A DNA stretch of 64,000 bases from Streptomyces resistomycificus (GCF_001514265.1 NZ_KQ948997.1:186001-250000), one strand, 5' to 3'; positions 33,231 to 41,543 are shown, counted from the stretch's first letter. Translations and numbers: made by a program. The notes: generated from the sequence alone by a model not told the origin.

Positions 33231-34091
33231 GTGAGCGAACCGCGGTCCGCGCCGACGGTCGGCCAGGTCGTCCTCGGCAGGCGTCTGCTGGACCTGCGGG
33301 AACGTGCAGGCCTGAAGCGTGAGGAGGCCGCCCGCATCCTCCGCGTCGCCCCCGCCACGGTCCGCCGCATGGAGATGGCCGAGGTCGGCCTCAAGATCCC
33401 CTACCTCCAGCTGCTCCTGAAGGCCTACGGTGTCACCGACCTGGAGGCCGAGGGCTTCGTCCAGCTCGCCGAGGAGGCCAACCAGCCCGGATGGTGGCAG
33501 CGCTTCCACGACGTCCTGCCCGGCTGGTTCTCCATGCACGTCAGCCTCGAGGGCGCGGCCGCCCTCATCCGCCAGTACGAGCCGCACTTCGTGCCCGGCC
33601 TGCTCCAGACCGAGGACTACGCGCGTGGCGTCCTGCGCTCCGGCGCGATCGGCCAGACCAGCCCCGACGACATCGAGCGCCATGTCGCGCTGCGCATGCA
33701 ACGCCAGGAACTGCTCACCCGTCAGGACGCTCCCCGACTGTGGGTCGTGATGGACGAGACCGTGCTGCGCCGCCCCGTCGGCGGCCCGGAGGTGATGCGT
33801 GCCCAGATCGACAAACTGCTCGACGCCACGAAGCTGCCCAACGTCACGCTGCAAATCGCCCCGTTCGCGAACGGGCCGCACCCCGGTACCTACGGGCCCT
33901 TCGTGCTCTTCAGATTCGCCGTGCCGGAACTCCCGGACATGGTTTACAGCGAGTACCTGACCGGCGCGGTCTACCTGGACGCGCGTACCGAGGTGGCGAC
34001 CCACCTCGAGGTCATGGACCGCATGGCGGCGCAGGCCGCTACTGCACATCGCACGAAGGAGATCCTCCGGGATCTCCGCAAGGAGCTGTGA
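33231..34091 (+). CDS. XRE-family regulator with DUF5753 (WhiJ-like)
   Basis: A 286-residue regulator. The N-terminal HTH (about 8-65) reads GRRLLDLRERAGLKREEAARIL, APATVRRMEMAEVGL; the DUF5753 effector domain (about 95-275) has FVPGLLQTEDYAR, LWVVMDETVLRRPVGG, NVTLQIAPFANGPHP and YLTGAVYLD. WhiJ-type proteins repress development in Streptomyces and are relieved by a partner DUF397 protein, here the very next gene. GGAGG at 33220-33224 supports the GTG. S. coelicolor has a similar pair at this locus (SCO1979/1980, from memory). Confidence 0.93.
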   Translation: MSEPRSAPTVGQVVLGRRLLDLRERAGLKREEAARILRVAPATVRRMEMAEVGLKIPYLQLLLKAYGVTDLEAEGFVQLAEEANQPGWWQRFHDVLPGWFSMHVSLEGAAALIRQYEPHFVPGLLQTEDYARGVLRSGAIGQTSPDDIERHVALRMQRQELLTRQDAPRLWVVMDETVLRRPVGGPEVMRAQIDKLLDATKLPNVTLQIAPFANGPHPGTYGPFVLFRFAVPELPDMVYSEYLTGAVYLDARTEVATHLEVMDRMAAQAATAHRTKEILRDLRKEL

Positions 34092-34346
34092 ATGGATCGC
34101 ATCAAGCCGCGCATAACCGTCTACAACGGGATGCCCGCGCGGGACTTGGGCAGCGAAGGCTGGCACAAGCCGTGGAGCGGCGGCAACGGCGGGAACTGCC
34201 TGGAGGCGATGAAGCTCGCCGACGGCCGGATCGCCGTCCGCCAGTCCACCGACCCGGACGGTCCGGCGCTGATCTACACCTCGGACGAGATGACCGCGTT
34301 CATCGAGGGCGCGAAAGCGGGGGAGGCCGACTTCCTGTTGTCGTGA
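34092..34346 (+). CDS. DUF397 family protein
   Basis: An 84-residue member of DUF397: WHKPWSGGNGGNCLEAMKL, IAVRQSTDPDGPALIYTSDE and a terminal helix AFIEGAKAGEADFLL. These proteins work as partners of the upstream XRE/DUF5753 regulator. Its ATG follows the regulator's TGA without a gap, and the ribosome binding site (aaggag) lies in the last codons of that gene, so the two are tightly coupled. Confidence 0.92.
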   Translation: MDRIKPRITVYNGMPARDLGSEGWHKPWSGGNGGNCLEAMKLADGRIAVRQSTDPDGPALIYTSDEMTAFIEGAKAGEADFLLS

Positions 34347-34433
34347 CGTGATCGACTTTTTCTGATTGCTCAACTCCTTTGTTCTGATAATGAATTGATT
34401 GAATTGGCTGTTCATTGCGTCTTACGGAGTGCC
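34347..34433. other. AT-rich pocket
   Basis: About 75 bases (34351-34425) with a base composition quite unlike its surroundings: ctttttctgattgctc, ctttgttctgataatgaattg. It follows the DUF397 gene. The T-rich start may act in termination. The rest, up to the MocR gene at 34624, is low-complexity gggcgaggg-type DNA without a credible gene. Confidence 0.6.
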
Positions 34434-34623
34434 TCATGACCGGGCGGGACCCCACCGGCCCGGGTACGGGGCGGCGGCGCGAAAGCCCTGAGGGGCGGCA
34501 TGGGTGAGGGCGAGGGTGAGTACGTGGATGGAGGCGGGGGCGGGGGCAAGGACGGGGGACGAGGGTTGCGCGGACGCGCGGGCCAGGCGGGCTGAGGGCC
34601 GCGGCCGGACAGGGTCTCGCCGC

Positions 34624-36039
34624 TCACCCGGCCGGTGGCAACACCCCGCACAGCGCGCCCAGGGCCGCCCCGTACGCGTGTTCCGAAGGCGTCGCGTACC
34701 CCACCACCAGGCCGTCGCGGGCGGGCATGTCCGTGTTCGGGTGCCGGAACTCGGCGAGGCCGTCCAGGGCGATGCCCTGCCAGGCGGCGGCCTTGACCGT
34801 GGAACGCTCGGTGCCGGGCGGCAGCCGGAGCACGGCGTGCAGCCCGGCCGCGACACCGGTGACCTCGACGTGCGGCGCGTGCTCGGCGAGCGCCGCGGCG
34901 AGCCGGTCGCGGCGACTGCGGTACCGCTGCCGCATACGCCGCACATGCCGGTCGTACGAACCTCGCGAGACGAAGTCGGCGAGGCTCAGCTGGTCCAGGA
35001 CGCTCGCCCAGGCCTCGCGCTCACCCTTGGCCGCAAGTACGCCGTCGACGTACCGCTCCGGCAGGACCATCCACCCCAGGCGCACCGCCGGTGACAGGCT
35101 CTTGCTGACCGAGCCGACGAAGATCACGCGCTCCGGGTCGAGCCCCTGGACGGCACCCACCGGCTTGCGGTCGTACCGGAACTCCCCGTCGTAGTCGTCC
35201 TCGACGATGACACCGCCACGCGCGCGTGCCCAGTCGACCACCGCGGTCCGGCGCGTCGGGTCCAGTGGCCCGCCGGTCGGGAACTGGTGCGCGGGCGTGA
35301 GCAGTACGGCTCGTTCGCGTCCCAACCGCTCGACCCGTGCGCCTTGTTCGTCCAGGGGCAGCGGTACGGTCCTCACGCCGGCGGTCTCCAGTAGCCCCCG
35401 GTGGAAGCCGAGGCCGTAAGCCTCGACGGCCAGCGGCCCGCGCAGTACTCCCTCCCCGAAGAGCAGCCGCAGAGCGTGCGCGAAGCCGGAGCAGATCACG
35501 ATCCGGTCCGGCTCGGTGCGTACACCACGCGCGCGTGCCAGGTATTCCGTGAGCGCCTCCCGCAACTCGACGCGGCCCGCCGGATCGCCCGGCCCGAACG
35601 CCTCGTTGGGCGCCTGCTGGAGCGCCCGCCGATAGGAGGCGAGCCAGGCCGTGCGCGGGAACGACGACGCGTCCGGGGTGCCCTGCCCCAGGTCGTGCCG
35701 TGGGCCACGCGCGCGTGGAGGTGCCTTCCGGGGCACCCGCTCGGCGTGTCGCAGCGGCTCGACCCTCCCCGCGACCCGCGTGCCCGAGCCCTGCCGGGCG
35801 GTGAGCCAGCCTTCCGCGACGAGCTCCGCGTACGCGTCGGCCACCGTGTTGCGAGCGACCCCGAGATCGGCGGCGAGCGAGCGGTAGGGCGGCAGCCGGG
35901 TCCCGGGAGCCAGCCGCCCGCCCCGCACGGCCTCGCGCAGCGCCCCGATCAGGGCGGCCCGCCGTCCGCCCGGGCCGGACAGCTCCAGGTGCAGGTCGGC
36001 ACCGATCCGCTCCGCGGAATTGACCCACGATTCATCCAT
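34624..36039 (-). CDS. MocR/PdxR-type regulator (GntR HTH fused to aminotransferase fold)
   Basis: A 471-residue fusion: a GntR winged helix (about 22-90; GGRLAPGTRLPPYRSLAADLGV, ARNTVADAYAELVAEG) and a fold-type I aminotransferase domain (about 120-465). The PLP lysine lies in GSVSKSLSPAVRLGW, and VIVEDDYDGEFRYDR holds the Asp and Tyr cofactor contacts. MocR proteins sense PLP or PLP adducts and usually regulate the divergent gene, here an AhpD-like protein whose -10 region overlaps a dyad. The ATG at 36039 has only a weak site (gtagggtt). Confidence 0.92.
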   Translation of the reverse strand: MDESWVNSAERIGADLHLELSGPGGRRAALIGALREAVRGGRLAPGTRLPPYRSLAADLGVARNTVADAYAELVAEGWLTARQGSGTRVAGRVEPLRHAERVPRKAPPRARGPRHDLGQGTPDASSFPRTAWLASYRRALQQAPNEAFGPGDPAGRVELREALTEYLARARGVRTEPDRIVICSGFAHALRLLFGEGVLRGPLAVEAYGLGFHRGLLETAGVRTVPLPLDEQGARVERLGRERAVLLTPAHQFPTGGPLDPTRRTAVVDWARARGGVIVEDDYDGEFRYDRKPVGAVQGLDPERVIFVGSVSKSLSPAVRLGWMVLPERYVDGVLAAKGEREAWASVLDQLSLADFVSRGSYDRHVRRMRQRYRSRRDRLAAALAEHAPHVEVTGVAAGLHAVLRLPPGTERSTVKAAAWQGIALDGLAEFRHPNTDMPARDGLVVGYATPSEHAYGAALGALCGVLPPAG

Positions 36040-36050
36040 GGAAATGAACC

Positions 36051-36079
36051 CTACAGACGGTCTTTGTGGACCGTAGGTT
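36051..36079. promoter_or_regulatory. MocR/AhpD-like divergent control region
   Basis: The 47-base gap between the divergent genes holds an interrupted dyad: ctac-N4-ggtc (36051-36062) and gacc-gtag (36069-36076). The AhpD-like -10 hexamer TAGGTT (36074-36079) overlaps its right arm and ends 7 bases before the ATG. A regulator bound here would control that gene and its own transcription. Confidence 0.55.
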
Positions 36080-36086
36080 GATGGAC

Positions 36087-36635
36087 ATGACGACGAACGC
36101 GATCGACACCACGACCACTTCCTCCGCCGGGAGCGCCGGGAGCGCCGGGAGCGCCGGGAGCGCCGGGAGCGCCGGGACCGCCGAGCGGACCCGCCTGGAC
36201 TTCGCCAAGTCCGCCCCGAAGGTCTTCCGCGCCCTCATCGGCTTCGACGCCGCCGCCCGCGAGGGCCTCGACCCCGCGCTCGTCGAGCTGATCCAGATCC
36301 GTGCCTCGCATCTCAACCACTGCGCGTACTGCCTGCACATGCACACGAACGACGCACGCAAGGCGGGCGAGAGCGAGGACCGCCTGCACATGGTCGCCGT
36401 CTGGCACGAGGCCCGCCACTTCTTCAGCGAGAAGGAGCAGGCGGCCCTCGCCCTCACGGAGGCGGTGACCCTGGTGGCCGACGGCGGCGTCCCGGACGAG
36501 GTCTACGCCCGCGCCGCGGCCCACTTCGACGAACAGGAACTCGCCCACGTCATCGCCCTGATCCTCACGATCAACACCTGGAACCGGGTGGCCCTGTCGA
36601 CGGGCAAGGTGGCCGGGACGGGCGAACGCCGCTAG
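36087..36635 (+). CDS. Carboxymuconolactone decarboxylase / AhpD-like protein
   Basis: A 182-residue alkylhydroperoxidase-fold protein with the redox pair in HLNHCAYCLHMHT (CxxC plus His) and EAVTLVADGGVPDEVY. Members reduce peroxides or act as disulfide reductases. An N-terminal (GSA)n linker is encoded by five 9-bp repeats and separates a 10-residue leader from the fold. I take the ATG at 36087 because it lies 7 bases after TAGGTT (leaderless); ATG 36081 is two codons upstream. The divergent MocR protein is the likely regulator. Confidence 0.88.
   Translation: MTTNAIDTTTTSSAGSAGSAGSAGSAGSAGTAERTRLDFAKSAPKVFRALIGFDAAAREGLDPALVELIQIRASHLNHCAYCLHMHTNDARKAGESEDRLHMVAVWHEARHFFSEKEQAALALTEAVTLVADGGVPDEVYARAAAHFDEQELAHVIALILTINTWNRVALSTGKVAGTGERR
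36126..36179 (+). repeat. 9-bp tandem repeats encoding a GSA linker
   Basis: Five perfect gccgggagc units and a sixth with one change, in frame near the start of the AhpD-like gene. Copy-number change would only lengthen or shorten the linker. Confidence 0.95.
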
Positions 36636-36708
36636 CCGTTCCCGGTGACCCGGATGTCGGCCGGCCGATCACGTGGGCCTCGGCCCCGCCCGGCCGGCGC
36701 TGGGGGTG

Positions 36709-36840
36709 GTACCGGCCGGTCACATGACCACCGGCCGGTCACACGCTTATCAACCGGTCACACGGCTATCACCGGTCGCATGAACCGGCCGGTCACACGG
36801 CTGTCAACGGTCACACGACCATCGGCCGGTCATACGGACC
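36709..36840. repeat. Array of accggccggtcac-type repeats
   Basis: Seven imperfect copies of accgg(ccgg)tcacacg at about 36709, 36728, 36751, 36769, 36782, 36805 and 36821, spaced 13-23 bases. Most are intergenic between convergent genes and the last run into the 3' end of the GltD gene. Each has a CCGG or GGCCGG dyad core. Confidence 0.85.
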
Positions 36841-38298
36841 GATCGGTGCCGGCAGTCGTGAACTCCCCGTCAGATGGCGGTCCACGGCGGCTGCCACGGC
36901 CCGGCCCTCGGCGATCGCCCACACGACGAGCGACTGCCCGCGCGCGGCGTCCCCCGCGGCGAACACGCCGGCCACGTTCGTCGCGAACCCGGAGTCGCGG
37001 GTGAGCGTCCCGCGGGGTTCGAGTGCCAGCCCCAGCTGGTCGATGAGCCCGTCCTTCCGGTCGGGCCCGGAGAAACCGAGGGCGAGCAGCACGAGATCGG
37101 CGGGCAGGGTCCGCGCGGTGTCCGGAACAGGTCGCCGCCGCGTGTCCACCTCGACCAGGTGCAGCGACCGTACGTGCCCGTCGGCGCCCCCGGTGAAGCG
37201 GAGCGTGGACGCCGCGAACAGCCGCGCGTCGGCGTCCGCCGCCGGGGCCGTCCGCAGCTCGCCCGCCTCCTCGTGCGCGGCCGACAGTCGATAGAGCTTG
37301 GGGTACGTCGGCCAGGGATCGATGTCCTCGTCTCGCTCGCTGTCCGGCTGTGCGTAGATGTCCAGCTGCGTCACGGACGCGGCACCTTCCCGCACCGCCG
37401 TGCCCAGGCAGTCGGCCCCCGTGTCCCCGCCGCCGACGATGACGACGTGCTTCCCGGCGGCGGACATCGGGGAGGCGTCCAGATCCCCCTGGCACACCCG
37501 GTTGGCCAGCGGCAGGTACTCCATCGCCTGGTGGATACCGCCCAACTCCCGCCCTGGCACGTCCAGTTCACGCCATGCCGTCGCCCCGGTGGCGATCACC
37601 ACGGCGTCGTAACGGGCGCGCAGCTCGGCGGCCCCGACGTCCCGCCCGACCGCGGTCGACGTACGGAACTTCGTGCCCTCAGCCCGCATCTGCTCGATCC
37701 GCCGTTCCAGATGGTGCTTCTCCATCTTGAACGCGGGGATGCCGTACCGCATCAGTCCGCCGATCCGGTCGTCCTTCTCGTACACGGCGACCGTGTGACC
37801 TGCTCGCGTCAGCTGCTGTGCCGCGGCGAGCCCGGTGGGCCCCGACCCGATCACCGCGACCGTACGTCCGGACAGCCGCTCCGGTGCCCGGGGCGGCGTG
37901 AACCCCAGCTCCCAGGCCTGGTCGGCGACCGCGACCTCGACGTTCTTGATGGTGACCGCAGGCTGGTTGATGGCCAGCACGCACCCCGCCTCGCACGGCG
38001 CCGGGCACAACCGGCCGGTGAACTCGGGGAAGTTGTTGGTGGCGTGCAGCCGGTCGGCGGCCGTACGCCAGTCGTCCCGGGACACCAGCTCGTTCCACTC
38101 GGGGATCAGATTGCCGAGCGGGCAGGCCTCGTGGCAGAACGGGACGCCGCAGTCCATGCAGCGGTCGGCCTGCTTGCTGATGATGGGCAGCAGCGCTCCG
38201 GGGACGTAGACCTCGTCCCAGTCTCGGACCCGCTCCTCGACCGGCCTGCGGGACCAGTCCTGGCGAGGCGTGGTCATGAATCCCTTGGGATCGGCCAT
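36811..38298 (-). CDS. gltD: Glutamate synthase small subunit-like flavoprotein (GltD paralogue)
   Basis: A 495-residue NADPH-dependent oxidoreductase. N-terminal cysteines CMDCGVPFCHEACPLGN and CPAPCEAGCV form the two 4Fe-4S centres; FAD (VAVIGSGPTGLAAAQQL) and NADPH (HVVIVGGGDTGADCLG) Rossmann motifs follow, with GVFAAGDAARG near the end. In GOGAT it passes electrons to GltB. No gltB lies nearby, so this is probably an extra copy (S. coelicolor also has one here, from memory) serving another partner. The ATG at 38298 is preceded by a weak aggaag site. Confidence 0.93.
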   Translation of the reverse strand: MADPKGFMTTPRQDWSRRPVEERVRDWDEVYVPGALLPIISKQADRCMDCGVPFCHEACPLGNLIPEWNELVSRDDWRTAADRLHATNNFPEFTGRLCPAPCEAGCVLAINQPAVTIKNVEVAVADQAWELGFTPPRAPERLSGRTVAVIGSGPTGLAAAQQLTRAGHTVAVYEKDDRIGGLMRYGIPAFKMEKHHLERRIEQMRAEGTKFRTSTAVGRDVGAAELRARYDAVVIATGATAWRELDVPGRELGGIHQAMEYLPLANRVCQGDLDASPMSAAGKHVVIVGGGDTGADCLGTAVREGAASVTQLDIYAQPDSERDEDIDPWPTYPKLYRLSAAHEEAGELRTAPAADADARLFAASTLRFTGGADGHVRSLHLVEVDTRRRPVPDTARTLPADLVLLALGFSGPDRKDGLIDQLGLALEPRGTLTRDSGFATNVAGVFAAGDAARGQSLVVWAIAEGRAVAAAVDRHLTGSSRLPAPIGPYDRPMVV

Positions 38299-38466
38299 GG
38301 CCGTCTTCCTTGCCTACGCTTGCGACGCCTACGCGTCGTCCGACGTGGCCGTGCGTCATCGAGCGGCACCCTTGCGGACTTCTCTCGGCCACGATACGTC
38401 CCCTCGGTGACTCGCGCAGAGCGTCGGACAGCGCTTGCTCGACGGCGGCCACCACGGCGTCCGCGG

Positions 38467-38946
38467 TCAGGTGAGAGCCATTACGTAGGCCACCGCCGCG
38501 GCGGCCGAAGCGCCCGTCCGGACGTGGTTCCACAGCGTCCACTCACGGACGTACGTCGGCCAGTACGCGGCCGCCTCCCGGGTCCCCGGCTCCAGCTTGG
38601 CCAGGGCGTCGTTGCGCGGCACGTTCGCCACCATGGTCAGGCCGAACACCCCGAACAGGTACAGCCCACTGCCCACCAACAGCTCCACCGTGCCCTCGTC
38701 GGGCCACAGCACGAACGTCACCACCGCGATCACCGCGCTCAGCACCGCCGTCCCGGCGAAAAGGATCATGAACGGCGGCTGGACCGCACTCACGTTGATC
38801 GCGTTCATCGCCGCGACGCCCTGCGCGGGCGGCAGCTCGGCGAGGCCCCGCATCACGAACGACGAGAAACCGTAGAAGACCCCGGCGACCAGCCCGGTCC
38901 CCAGCACGCCCGCCACGACCAGTACGAAGTAAGGCCCCTCGATCAT
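38467..38946 (-). CDS. DUF1772 membrane protein
   Basis: A 159-residue protein with four hydrophobic helices (about 6-30, 55-80, 85-107, 135-158). The first holds GTGLVAGVFYGFSSFVMRGL and a later loop NVPRNDALAKLEP, both signatures of DUF1772 (anthrone oxygenase-like). Related proteins are implicated in anthrone oxidation, but that is not established for this subgroup. A gggag lies before the ATG. Confidence 0.85.
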   Translation of the reverse strand: MIEGPYFVLVVAGVLGTGLVAGVFYGFSSFVMRGLAELPPAQGVAAMNAINVSAVQPPFMILFAGTAVLSAVIAVVTFVLWPDEGTVELLVGSGLYLFGVFGLTMVANVPRNDALAKLEPGTREAAAYWPTYVREWTLWNHVRTGASAAAAVAYVMALT

Positions 38947-39079
38947 CCCGACACCAACTCCCGCATTCGGCCGAGCCCGGCCCGGCACCACCCCGTCACC
39001 CCGAGTCAATCCCCACCCGGCCCCACGAACCATGCCCGAGCCGCGCGGGGACATACGCGAGCGTCCACAGGCTCTCAGG

Positions 39080-39178
39080 CCTGTGACCTGTGTCCTGTGG
39101 CCTGTGACCTGAGGCCGGAGACCTGAGACCTGAGACCTGAGGTCAGACGTCAGGGGGACGACGTCAGGGGTCAGACCC
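39080..39178. repeat. Degenerate cctg(t/a)gac repeats
   Basis: Many copies of cctgtgacctg, then gagacct (three in tandem), then gtcagacgtcaggg, fill about 100 bases between the DUF1772 and DUF2293 genes. A short cggcgca triplication follows at 39196-39216. Confidence 0.8.
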
Positions 39179-39256
39179 CAGGCTCAGCACTCAAGGCACG
39201 GCGCACGGCGCACGGCGCATGGGCCACAGGGGCGCTGGGCTGGACGGGGCCGCGCG

Positions 39257-39988
39257 TCAGCCGGCCGCCTCCGCAGCCCCCACCTCCACCCCCACCTCCA
39301 CCCCAACCCCCGACGCCCGCCATCCCGCGAGCACCGCCTCCACCACGCCCGCGATCCGCCGCCGCGCCTCCTGGCGAGCCACTCCGTTCATCAGCAACTG
39401 GTCGTACGGCGTGTCCACATGCCGTACGGACGCCACGACCGCCGAGATCACCGCCCGCTCGGACAACGCCCGCCCCGCCGCACTCCGCCCCACCCGACCG
39501 CTGCCCCGCACCGAGGCGTGCTCGGCGATCGAACGGGCGCGGCCGGCCGGGCAGCCCGGGAAGAGACGCCGGATCTCCGCCGCGAAGGCGTCGGTGAACC
39601 GCAGGTCCTGCGCCGCCCGCCGCGCGGCGTCCCGCACCCGGCGTCGCCGCCGCGCCTCCGCGTCCGCGAGACACCGGGCCTCGGCCCGGGCCAGCCCCGC
39701 CTCCTCGACGAGGACGCCCTGCCGCTCGTAACGGCCCTTGCGCCGGTTGAACCGCACCACCACCGCCGACAGCGCACTCTCCTCCCGCGACCGGCGGGTC
39801 AGTGCCGTGTCGCCGCTCGGCAGGAACACCAGGTGCCCGAGATCCGCGCAGTCGAGGCAGCGCGGGGCACCTTCCTCCAGCACGAGCAGAGGCGACGGCC
39901 CGCCACGACACTCCCCGCAGTGCCGTCGGCGCAGCGGCTGGATGACGAGAAGGCCGGTTCGAGGCGGGGGATGCGCGAGAGGTGCCAT
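39257..39988 (-). CDS. DUF2293 domain protein
   Basis: A 243-residue protein. The N-terminus has a CxxC-type pair, HCGECRGG, and CLDCADLGH, so a small zinc ribbon is likely. The central region (RFNRRKGRYERQGVLVEEA) and the C-terminal helical DUF2293 core (FAAEIRRLFPGCPAGRARSIAEHASVRGSGRVGRSAAG) are recognisable. It ends in a Val/Gly/Glu repeat (GVGVEVGVEVG). The basic, zinc-containing make-up suggests nucleic-acid binding, without direct proof. Confidence 0.82.
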   Translation of the reverse strand: MAPLAHPPPRTGLLVIQPLRRRHCGECRGGPSPLLVLEEGAPRCLDCADLGHLVFLPSGDTALTRRSREESALSAVVVRFNRRKGRYERQGVLVEEAGLARAEARCLADAEARRRRRVRDAARRAAQDLRFTDAFAAEIRRLFPGCPAGRARSIAEHASVRGSGRVGRSAAGRALSERAVISAVVASVRHVDTPYDQLLMNGVARQEARRRIAGVVEAVLAGWRASGVGVEVGVEVGAAEAAG

Positions 39989-40170
39989 ACCGGGTTCATG
40001 CCCGCCGCCGACGTGGAACTACGCCCTTCGGGTCCTGCCTCACGTGGCGCCCTCCGCGGACTCCGTGGCCGCCGCGGCCTTACGGGTACGGCGACGCGGC
40101 GTGGCCTCCGCCGGTTCGCCGTCCACCGTGCCCACGAGCGCGACGCACCCTCACCCGGCCCTGCAGCATC

Positions 40171-40812
40171 ATGGGCCGTGTGCGACTCCAAGCGATCACC
40201 TGGGACCGGCTCGGCGACCTGCTGGCCGAACGACTGCTCGACCTGGAACCGGCCGACGGCAGCCCCTGGCCGCGCATCGCCTTCGACGGCGCTCCGGCGG
40301 CCCGGCCGGGCGACCTCGCCGAACGCGTCTCGGAGGCACTGCGCATACGCGGGCGGCCCTCGCTGGTCGTCGGCACCCAGGGCTTCCTGCGGCCCGCCTC
40401 GCTCCGTCTGGAGTACGGCCACCAGGACGTGGAGGCCTACTACGACGGCTGGTTCGACACCGGTTCCCTCTGGCGCGAGGTCTTCGGCCCCCTCGAACCC
40501 GGCGGCGACGGCCGTGTCCTGCCCGACCTGTGGGACCCCACCACGGACCGCGCCACCCGCAGCCCCTACGTCCAACTGCCGCCCGGCGGCTTCCTGTTGC
40601 TGCACGGCCCTCTCCTGCTGCGCCACTGGTTCCCCTTCGACCTGACCGCCCACGTCCTCCTCTCGCCCGGCGCCCTGCGCCGCCGCACCCCCGAGGCCGA
40701 GCACTGGACCCTTCCCGCCTTCGAGCGCTACGAGGCCGAGACCGACCCCGCCCGCGCGGCCGACGTCCTGGTTCGCGCCGACGACCCGCGCCACCCGGCC
40801 TGGAACGGCTGA
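40171..40812 (+). CDS. Uridine kinase-like protein with a degenerate P-loop
   Basis: A 213-residue protein resembling Streptomyces proteins annotated as uridine kinase: RIAFDGAPAARPGDLAERV at the nucleotide-binding position, RPASLRLEYG, YYDGWFDTGSLWREVFGPL and LHGPLLLRHWFPFDL. The first motif lacks the GK[ST] of Walker A (it reads GAPAARPGD), so ATP-dependent kinase activity is doubtful. The ATG at 40171 has no ribosome binding site; a GTG at 40180 (MRLQAITW) is the alternative. Confidence 0.72.
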   Translation: MGRVRLQAITWDRLGDLLAERLLDLEPADGSPWPRIAFDGAPAARPGDLAERVSEALRIRGRPSLVVGTQGFLRPASLRLEYGHQDVEAYYDGWFDTGSLWREVFGPLEPGGDGRVLPDLWDPTTDRATRSPYVQLPPGGFLLLHGPLLLRHWFPFDLTAHVLLSPGALRRRTPEAEHWTLPAFERYEAETDPARAADVLVRADDPRHPAWNG

Positions 40813-40968
40813 CCCGAGCCGGCCGCCCGTCAGGAAGGACGACGAGCTACGCGTGATCATCCGCGTCGCCCCCGGAAGGACGTGGGTCTCCGCAGAGCGC
40901 GAGGATCAGGGGCGTCGGAGGTCTCCGCGCCCGTGTGGTGCAGGGCTTGCGTGGGACCGCCGCCCGCG

Positions 40969-41013
40969 GTGCGTGCGTCCGGAGTGCGTGAGTCCGGAGT
41001 GCGTGAGTCCGGC
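40969..41013. repeat. Three 15-bp tandem repeats
   Basis: Three copies of gtgcgtgagtccgga (one base different in the first, one in the last) in the spacer upstream of the CBS gene. Confidence 0.9.
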
Positions 41014-41093
41014 AGCGCGGCGAGAATGTAGGGCGCCGGGACTTGCGGTGCCCCTCGTGCCGCGCCGGCCGCCCGGCATCGGGAGGTAACCAC

Positions 41094-41525
41094 ATGACCA
41101 CCGCCGGAGACATCATGCACCGTGGTGCCCAGTGGATCCCCGCCCACGAAACCCTGGACCGCGCCGCCCAGCTGATGCGCGAGCTGAACGTCGGAGCCCT
41201 GCCCATCAGTGACGAGAACGAGCGGCTCTGCGGCATCCTCACCGACCGCGACATCGTCGTCGGCTGTGTCGCCGTGGGCCACGACCCGGCCAGGGTCACC
41301 GCGGGCGAGATGGCCCACGGCACCCCGCGCTGGATCGACGCGAACGCCGACGTCAGCGAGGTGCTCTACGAGATGCAGGAGCACCGGATCCGCCGGCTCC
41401 CCGTCATCGACAACAAGCGCCTGGTCGGCATGATCAGCGAGGCCGACCTGGCCCAGCACCTGACGGAGGACCAGCTCGCGACCTGGGCCGAGAACGTCTA
41501 CGCCAGGGCCCCCGGCCGCCCTTGA
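41094..41525 (+). CDS. Tandem CBS-domain protein
   Basis: A 143-residue protein made only of two CBS motifs (about 5-60 and 72-125): ELNVGALPISDENERLCGILTDRDIVVG and EHRIRRLPVIDNKRLVGMISEADLAQ. Such Hrp1-like proteins bind adenosine nucleotides; in mycobacteria one is hypoxia-induced. A gggaggtaac site precedes the ATG. Convergent with corA. Confidence 0.9.
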   Translation: MTTAGDIMHRGAQWIPAHETLDRAAQLMRELNVGALPISDENERLCGILTDRDIVVGCVAVGHDPARVTAGEMAHGTPRWIDANADVSEVLYEMQEHRIRRLPVIDNKRLVGMISEADLAQHLTEDQLATWAENVYARAPGRP

Positions 41526-41543
41526 CCCCTGTCGCGCCGGGCG

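Noticed and set aside
34412..34651. Small minus-strand frame after the AT-rich pocket
   Set aside because: Composition is Pro/Arg/Ser low complexity, no RBS, and it overlaps the 3' end of the MocR gene.
36709..36840. CRISPR array
   Set aside because: Repeats are short, imperfect and unevenly spaced, there are no unique spacers of constant length and no cas genes nearby.
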